A stretch of 64,000 bases of DNA. It comes from Thalassospira lucentensis MCCC 1A00383 = DSM 14000 (GTDB lineage Bacteria; Pseudomonadota; Alphaproteobacteria; Rhodospirillales; Thalassospiraceae). Below, in pieces: positions 59,353 through 64,000 of this stretch. Under the pieces are notes generated by a model, which had not been told where the DNA came from, did not search any database, and saw only the letters and a list, made by a program, of their open reading frames with translations. Position numbers and translations under genes: made by a program. The stretch spans positions 248,001 through 312,000 of the forward strand of contig NZ_ATWN01000005.1 in NCBI RefSeq assembly GCF_000421265.1, in the 5' to 3' direction. Positions within the stretch are counted from its first letter, which is position 1. Each line of letters begins with the position of its first letter.

Positions 59353-60736
59353 ACGCGAATTAATCGGCCTTGGCGGCCTTGGGCTGCTGTTCTTCATTCT
59401 CGCACTGCGCGTTCCGGTTGGCCTTGCAATGGTGGGTGTCGGGATTGGCGGCAACTATGTGCTCAGCCTGTTCTTCCCGTTCCTGCGGTTTGATCCCTAT
59501 TTGCAGCAATTCAAATCCCTGTTTTACGGGATTGTGTCGAACTATGAACTGTCCGTCGTGCCGCTGTTTGTTTTGATGGGCTATCTCGCCAGTCAGGCCA
59601 ACCTGTCACGCGATCTGTTTCAGGGGGTCAATGCCATCCTTGGCCGGTTCCGGGGGGGCGTTGCCATGGCCGCCATTGGTGCATGTGCCGGGTTTGGTGC
59701 GGTCTGCGGATCATCACTTGCCACCGCATCGACCATGGGCAAAGTCGCCCTGCCCGAACTCGACCGGCTGAAATATTCGCCGCGTCTGGCAACCGGTACG
59801 CTGGCGGCGGGCGGCACACTTGGCATTCTGATCCCGCCATCGGTCGCCCTTGTGATCTATGCGGTCACCGTCGAGGCATCAATCATTCAGATGTTTCAGG
59901 CAGCCATCATTCCGGGCCTCATCGCGGTTCTGTTCTTTATGGGGGTGATTGCCATTCAGGTGCGCATCAACCCGTCACTGGCCCCCAAACCCGCCCCGAT
60001 GGAGCCTGCTGAACGTAAAGAAGCCCTGCTGCGCCTGATCCCGGTCATGGTGATCTTTGGCGCGATCATTCTGGGTCTGGGTGCCGGTCTGTTCACCCCG
60101 ACCCCGGCTGCCGGTGTTGGCGTGTTCGCCATTCTGGTATATGGCACCTACATGCGGTTCCGTGGCAAGGGTGGCTTGACATGGCAAGGTCTGCGTCAGT
60201 CGCTCAAAGACACCGCGGTTACCTCCTCGATGATTTTCTTCATCCTTCTGGGTGCGGAAATCCTCAAAGGCTTCTTTAGCCGTGCCAACCTTCCGGCCTA
60301 TATGGCCGAAGCCGCCGCCACCAGCGGCCTTGATCCGTGGCTGATCATGGTTCTGATGCTCCTCGCCCTGATCGTTCTGGGCTGCTTCATGGAAAGCCTG
60401 TCGATGATCGTCGTGGTGATCCCGTTCTTCTGGCCGGCCCTTGTCGACATCAATGGTGGCGACTGGGCAACGGCGGCGACGGCGGCCTATGGCATGGGGG
60501 CCGAGGACCTTAAAATCTGGTTTGGTATTCTGGCCCTGATTGTCGTCGAACTGGGGCTGATAACCCCGCCCGTCGGGCTGAATGTGTTTATCATCAACGC
60601 ACTGGCCAAGGGTGTCCCGATGAGCCAGACCTTCCGGGGTGTGATGCCGTTCTTTGGCGCAGAGATTATCCGTATTTTTCTGATCATCTTCGTCCCGGCA
60701 CTCACCTTGTTTGTGCCCTCGTTCCTCGGTGGATAG
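59345..60736 (+). CDS. TRAP transporter large permease (DctM family)
   Basis: A 463-residue membrane protein. Hallmarks are VPLFVLMGYLASQANLSRDLF, 'GFGAVCGSSLATASTMGKVALPE', TLGILIPPSVALVIYAV and ELGLITPPVGLNVFIIN. It is the Na+-coupled transport channel of the TRAP system next to the pca genes. The ATG at 59345 (MSERELIGLGG) follows GAGAG and overlaps the dctQ stop by 8 bases. A frame start at 59312 would place 11 extra residues inside dctQ and is less likely. A clear terminator follows. Confidence 0.92.
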   Translation: MSERELIGLGGLGLLFFILALRVPVGLAMVGVGIGGNYVLSLFFPFLRFDPYLQQFKSLFYGIVSNYELSVVPLFVLMGYLASQANLSRDLFQGVNAILGRFRGGVAMAAIGACAGFGAVCGSSLATASTMGKVALPELDRLKYSPRLATGTLAAGGTLGILIPPSVALVIYAVTVEASIIQMFQAAIIPGLIAVLFFMGVIAIQVRINPSLAPKPAPMEPAERKEALLRLIPVMVIFGAIILGLGAGLFTPTPAAGVGVFAILVYGTYMRFRGKGGLTWQGLRQSLKDTAVTSSMIFFILLGAEILKGFFSRANLPAYMAEAAATSGLDPWLIMVLMLLALIVLGCFMESLSMIVVVIPFFWPALVDINGGDWATAATAAYGMGAEDLKIWFGILALIVVELGLITPPVGLNVFIINALAKGVPMSQTFRGVMPFFGAEIIRIFLIIFVPALTLFVPSFLGG

Positions 60737-60760
60737 CCAGTTACCAATAAGAACACCAAA

Positions 60761-60792
60761 GCCCGCCATTTCCGATGGCGGGCTTTTCTTTT
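60761..60792 (+). terminator. Rho-independent terminator after the pca-linked TRAP operon
   Basis: A 9-bp stem (GCCCGCCAT at 60761-60769, ATGGCGGGC at 60775-60783) with a 5-base loop is followed by TTTTCTTTT. Confidence 0.9.
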
Positions 60793-60854
60793 GATCACAC
60801 CCAAAACAGGGTAAACTTGACCATCCGGTTCCGTGCCCCATCATAAGAAAGCCC

Positions 60855-61799
60855 ATGCGCAACAGCATCCCGATCTATAAACTCTATGGCGAACGTGATG
60901 CCAATGCCCGAACGGCTGGCGGGTTGGATGCCACGCGCGATCCAGGCAACAGCACCGCCGAACCACAACCGATCACTGAACCGGAATTCTTTCACCTTGA
61001 AAGCATCCCCGAACGATCCCGCCTGCATGACTGGCACATCAAACCCCACCGCCACACCAACCTGTTTCAGTTGCTTTACATCACCCGTGGGCAGGCAAAT
61101 ATCAGTTTTGACGACCAGCAATTTCCCATGCATGTCGGGCAATTGATCACTGTCCCGCCGGGCACTGTCCATGGCTTTAAATTCAGTGATGATATTGATG
61201 GCTGGGTTATTTCGCTGACCGATTACCATCTCGGTCAAATCCTCGCTCCCGCGCCAAAACTGCTGGCCCGGCTTGATCAGGCGGTCTGTGTCGATACCAG
61301 AACCCCGTCCGATCAACAGGCCCCGATGGATTTTCTGATCAAACAGCTGGTCTTGGAATATTACAGCCACAAAACTGGACGGCTGTTTGCGCTGCGTCAT
61401 ATTCTGGGTCTGTTGCTGCTTGATATCGGGCGCAACATCCCAAGCAGCGATGCCGCCCGCCTATCGCGTCAGGAACAGAAAACCGGCAAATTCCGCAAAT
61501 TCCAGTCGCTGGTCGAAAGTTTTTACAAACAGCACAAACCGCTTGAATTCTATGCACGCGAAATCGGCATCACCACCACCCAGCTTAACCGCATTGCCAA
61601 GGACATATATGGCATGACCGCAAGCGAGGTTGTGCAAAACCGCCTGATGCTGGAAGCCAAGCGCACCCTTATTTATACCGACATCGCTGTGCAGCAGATC
61701 GCCGGTGAACTGGGCTTTCGCGATGCCGGATATTTTTCACGCTTTTTCGCCAAACACGCCGACATGCCCCCGGCAGAGTTCCGGCGTGATCACCGCTAA
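60855..61799 (+). CDS. AraC-family regulator, PobR-like
   Basis: A 314-residue regulator. The N-terminal cupin-like sensor (about residues 40-140) contains HIKPHRHTNLFQLLYITRGQANI. The C-terminal pair of helix-turn-helix units (about 215-310) includes EIGITTTQLNRIAKDIYG and IAGELGFRDAGYFSRFFAKHADMPPAEFRR. The opening 'IPIYKLYGER' and sensor resemble AraC-type PobR, which controls 4-hydroxybenzoate hydroxylase (pobA) and so feeds protocatechuate into the pca branch. No pobA is in the window, so the target is unproven. The gene lies between the TRAP operon and the host-attachment-like gene. Confidence 0.88.
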   Translation: MRNSIPIYKLYGERDANARTAGGLDATRDPGNSTAEPQPITEPEFFHLESIPERSRLHDWHIKPHRHTNLFQLLYITRGQANISFDDQQFPMHVGQLITVPPGTVHGFKFSDDIDGWVISLTDYHLGQILAPAPKLLARLDQAVCVDTRTPSDQQAPMDFLIKQLVLEYYSHKTGRLFALRHILGLLLLDIGRNIPSSDAARLSRQEQKTGKFRKFQSLVESFYKQHKPLEFYAREIGITTTQLNRIAKDIYGMTASEVVQNRLMLEAKRTLIYTDIAVQQIAGELGFRDAGYFSRFFAKHADMPPAEFRRDHR

Positions 61800-61816
61800 G
61801 GTCTGCGCTGTGCTGC

Positions 61817-61847
61817 GCCCGGAATGACGCATTCCCGCATTCCGGGC
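61817..61847. terminator. Hairpin between convergent araC-like and host-attachment-like genes
   Basis: A perfect 10-bp stem (GCCCGGAATG at 61817-61826, CATTCCGGGC at 61838-61847) lies between two convergent stops. There is no T-run on either side, so termination strength is uncertain. Confidence 0.6.
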
Positions 61848-61862
61848 TATCGCAAGATGGCG

Positions 61863-62321
61863 CTATAACCAGCCACCCGTGCCGCTCAGATGTTCTGGAA
61901 GATCGCTTAACGGCAGTTTGGTCAAATCCTTGGTGATTTCACCATCAAGCGCCTGCTCAACCGGTTTTGACATTTTCTGACGGACTGTGCCCATGATTTT
62001 GGGTGGTGCCACCACGATCAGATTGTCAAACTTTCCGTCATTACGCTTTGCCGTCAAATAGGACATGACGTCATCAACAAATTCGACCTGGGCATGTTCA
62101 TGGGGATCGGTACTTGGCGGCATGGCGTGGCGTTGCTGATTGCCGCCGGGGTTGGCAAAGCCGCGACCGGGCTTGTCACTGGCAATGTCCGAACTTGAAC
62201 GATTATCCGCAATCATTTCATGAACGGTTTCCAGATGACGGCCTTCGGCATCGTGACGAACGGAAATCACATGTGCGCGGCCACCATCGGCGACAAGGAT
62301 CCACTGGTTCTTATGGGGCAT
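61863..62321 (-). CDS. Host-attachment-family protein
   Basis: A 152-residue cytoplasmic protein of the 'required for attachment to host cells' family. WILVADGGRAHVISV opens the fold, and LIVVAPPKIMGTVRQKM is the conserved core (about residues 98-115). The C-terminus contains EITKDLTKLPLSDLPEHL. The family was named from Agrobacterium attachment mutants, but its biochemical role is unknown, and its fold recalls eRF1/peptide-release-type domains. The ATG at 62321 has AGG seven bases upstream. The longer frame to 62375 is not supported. Confidence 0.82.
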   Translation of the reverse strand: MPHKNQWILVADGGRAHVISVRHDAEGRHLETVHEMIADNRSSSDIASDKPGRGFANPGGNQQRHAMPPSTDPHEHAQVEFVDDVMSYLTAKRNDGKFDNLIVVAPPKIMGTVRQKMSKPVEQALDGEITKDLTKLPLSDLPEHLSGTGGWL

Positions 62322-62393
62322 TTCAAACCTGCCATTTGTTGTTGCAGATACCTCGCCAACGCCCGCAAACGCCATGATGTTCCAGCCAATCCC

Positions 62394-62433
62394 CCGAAAA
62401 ACAAAAAGGGCCGATCATCTGACCGGCCCCTTT
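62394..62433 (-). terminator. Terminator of the reverse ABC transporter operon
   Basis: On the reverse strand AAAGGGGCC (complement of 62425-62433) pairs with GGCCCTTT (complement of 62405-62412, one bulge) and is followed by TTTTTGTTTTT. It lies 24 bases past the permease stop. Confidence 0.85.
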
Positions 62434-62457
62434 GATGTTTTCATGCGAGAAAATGCG

Positions 62458-63267
62458 TTACCGCCAGCCCAGCAACCAGCGATCCAACCGCCCCAGCAAC
62501 CACGAAACGCACAAGCCCATCAAGGATAACACCACCACACCGGCAATCAGTTGATCGGTCTGATAGAGGTTCCCTGCCGCCAGAATAAGCGCCCCGATCC
62601 CGTATTGCGCGCCAATCATCTCGGCCGCAATCAGCAAGATAATCGCAATCGACGATGAAATGCGAAAGCCCGACAGAATGGTCGGCAACGCGCCGGGCAG
62701 GATAATTTTGCGGATCACCGACCACATCGGCAAATCAAAACTTTGCCCCATGCGGATCAGGTTGCGCTGCACATTATCCACCCCGCCAAACGTATTGATC
62801 ACGGTCGGGAAAAACACGCCAAAGGCAATGGTGGCAAATTTCGATGGCTCGCCAATGCCAAACCAGATGATAAACAGCGGCAACAACGCGATTTTCGGGA
62901 TCGGGAACAAGGCCGATACCAATGCCACACCGGGCGACCGCGCCCATGTAAACATGCCGACCAGAAAACCAACGACCAAACCGGCCACCGTCCCCATGAT
63001 CCAGCCACCAACAAGGCGCTGCAACGATGCACCAAGGTGCAACCAAAGGTCCCCCGACACAATCAACTGCCAAAGTGCCTTGGCCACCGCCACCGGGCTT
63101 GGCATCGCAAGTTCGGAAATAAACCCGGTGCTTGATCCCAATTGCCACAGGGCAATCACCACCACAAAGCTGGCCCATGCTGCCACCGGATTGGATTTCG
63201 GGTTAAACCCCGTCGCCCGGAACCGCACCAGTGATGCCGGTGCGCCCTGCTCAACATCACGCGACAT
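62458..63267 (-). CDS. ABC transporter permease, nitrate/sulfonate/taurine (SsuC/TauC) type
   Basis: A 269-residue membrane permease with about six spans. The cytoplasmic coupling loop is NVQRNLIRMGQSFDLPMWSVIRKIILPGALPTILSGFRIS (about residues 165-205), and 'AAEMIGAQYGIGALILAAGNLYQTDQLIAGVV' near the end is typical of the SsuC/TauC/NrtB group. The ATG at 63267 (MSRDVEQGAP) has a perfect AAGGAG seven bases upstream and overlaps the ATPase gene by 11 bases. The binding protein is outside the window, so the substrate is open. Confidence 0.88.
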   Translation of the reverse strand: MSRDVEQGAPASLVRFRATGFNPKSNPVAAWASFVVVIALWQLGSSTGFISELAMPSPVAVAKALWQLIVSGDLWLHLGASLQRLVGGWIMGTVAGLVVGFLVGMFTWARSPGVALVSALFPIPKIALLPLFIIWFGIGEPSKFATIAFGVFFPTVINTFGGVDNVQRNLIRMGQSFDLPMWSVIRKIILPGALPTILSGFRISSSIAIILLIAAEMIGAQYGIGALILAAGNLYQTDQLIAGVVVLSLMGLCVSWLLGRLDRWLLGWR

Positions 63268-64000
63268 GGTCAAGCTCCTTATCGGCCGCAATTGCCTCAT
63301 CGCGGATCAACGCCCAAAGCGCCTGCTCATGCGCAATCAGTTCGGGCATGCCTTCATGGCGATCCTTGATCGGCACATCAATCGTATGGATTTCCTTGAT
63401 CGTGCCCGGACGTCGGCGCAATGCCACCACCTTATGGGCCAACCGCACCGCTTCATTCAGGTTATGGGTGACATACACCGCCGTCATGCCGGTGCGCGCA
63501 AACAGATCGGAAAACTCATCAAGCAATAAAATCCGCGTCTGCGCATCCAGTGCCGAGAGGGGCTCATCCATCAACAGGACAGCCGGCCGCACCGCCAACG
63601 CGCGCGCAATCCCCACCCGCTGCTTCATCCCGCCCGAAAGCTGCTTGGGATACGCATTGGCAAAATCGGAAAGATTGGTTTGCGCCAGCACTTCATCAAT
63701 GCGCGCCGCGCGCTCCGCTTTCGATAATGGATGGTCTTCCAGCACCAGACTGATATTGCCAGCAACCGTGCGCCACGGCAAAAGTGCGAAGTCCTGAAAA
63801 ACATACGTCAGCGGGTTTAAGCACCCCTCGGGCTTTGCCTGATCACACATCAGGACTTCGCCGCTGGTCGGTTTAAGCAACCCGCCAATGATCGACAAAA
63901 GTGTGGATTTTCCACAGCCCGACGGCCCGATCAGGGCCACGACCTCACCCGGCTCAATGCCAAAATCAATGTCGCGCAAAGCTTCGACCTGATCATAGCT
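63257..64000 (-). CDS. ABC transporter ATP-binding protein, nitrate/sulfonate/taurine (SsuB/TauB) type (5' end outside the window)
   Basis: At least 247 residues are visible, and the frame stays open to the window edge (SYDQVEALRDIDFGIEPGE), so the start lies beyond 64000. Walker A is GPSGCGKSTL, the Q-loop is in VFQDFALLPWRTV, the signature is LSGGMKQRVGIARALA, Walker B is VLLMDEPLSALD and the switch His is in VTHNLNEAV. It powers the SsuC-like permease encoded downstream, with which it overlaps by 11 bases. A TTG at 63979 is not a credible start, since conserved sequence continues before it. Confidence 0.9.
   Translation of the reverse strand, partial: SYDQVEALRDIDFGIEPGEVVALIGPSGCGKSTLLSIIGGLLKPTSGEVLMCDQAKPEGCLNPLTYVFQDFALLPWRTVAGNISLVLEDHPLSKAERAARIDEVLAQTNLSDFANAYPKQLSGGMKQRVGIARALAVRPAVLLMDEPLSALDAQTRILLLDEFSDLFARTGMTAVYVTHNLNEAVRLAHKVVALRRRPGTIKEIHTIDVPIKDRHEGMPELIAHEQALWALIRDEAIAADKELDHVA

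Noticed and set aside
59975-60868. Reverse open frame (about 297 residues) opposite the TRAP dctM gene, rich in His, Gln, Asp and Gly
   Set aside because: The residue bias is what the reverse complement of a hydrophobic membrane protein gives. The sense gene is secure.
62660-63529. Forward open frame (about 289 residues) opposite the SsuC-like permease and ATPase genes
   Set aside because: It spans two overlapping reverse genes with intact motifs. Its high Pro, Asn and Arg content suggests a shadow.
1-64000. CRISPR arrays, tRNA or rRNA genes, insertion sequences, prophage genes and attachment sites
   Set aside because: None was recognised by eye: no regularly spaced direct repeats, no transposase or integrase frame, and no cloverleaf-like sequence was noticed. 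A search with tRNAscan-SE and Infernal was not possible and would settle the RNA genes.

Overview
The window reads as chromosomal DNA of a free-living, probably marine alphaproteobacterium. A Thalassospira-like member of the Rhodospirillales is my best guess, inferred from gene style rather than from any marker gene. GC content is moderate, coding density is high, and catabolic operons are each paired with an ABC or TRAP importer and a dedicated regulator. I saw no rRNA, tRNA, CRISPR array, insertion sequence or prophage gene.

Layout. 1-2174: end of a probable choline-binding protein gene, then choW and choV (choline/betaine ABC importer). 2248-3522: an isolated moaD and a LysR regulator. 3687-14252: a ten-gene forward operon with a polyamine-type ABC importer, class III aminotransferase, BKACE beta-keto acid cleavage enzyme, acetylpolyamine-amidohydrolase-type deacetylase, FAD amine oxidoreductase, M20 deacylase and RidA. 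14331-18647: hydrolase-OsmC fusion, GNAT, thioesterase, ornithine cyclodeaminase-like and formamidase-like genes. 18844-27540: a TRAP importer with an M81 metallohydrolase and a DSD1/D-threonine-aldolase-type PLP enzyme, divergent from RidA, an RpiR regulator and a KDG-type kinase. I propose use of D-glucosaminate or a related amino sugar acid. 27549-34003: tamB and tamA, the latter with a lipoprotein signal. 34323-37485: a convergent pair, GNAT-RLAN-ATP-grasp and GNAT-C39 peptidase, which is the best candidate for a poorly described system. 37600-39813: Blh-like protein, DUF2892 protein, TenA and GNAT. 39825-49373: glutamine-amidotransferase-like hydrolase, iron alcohol dehydrogenase, aldehyde dehydrogenase, glutamine-synthetase-like ligase, TRAP importer and RpiR regulator, which looks like a gamma-glutamylation route for an amine or amino alcohol. 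49432-60736: a full protocatechuate branch of the beta-ketoadipate pathway (pcaDCHG, pcaIJ, pcaF, pcaB), pcaQ and a TRAP importer. 60855-64000: PobR-like AraC regulator, host-attachment-family protein and part of a nitrate/sulfonate/taurine-type ABC importer.

Regulation visible in the DNA ties these units together. The TRAP/amino-sugar block has three TGTA-N7-TACA sites in its divergent promoter. The gamma-glutamyl block has TGTAA-N6-TTACA sites both at the TRAP/RpiR promoter and in front of the glutamine-synthetase-like gene. The pca operon and the neighbouring TRAP operon share a GTTATG-N24-CATAAC element with identical spacing. All four complete solute-binding-protein genes, and the probable fifth cut by the left edge, are followed at once by a strong hairpin, a likely device for making more binding protein than membrane subunits.

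All calls come from reading the sequence and from memory of protein families. No database search was run.
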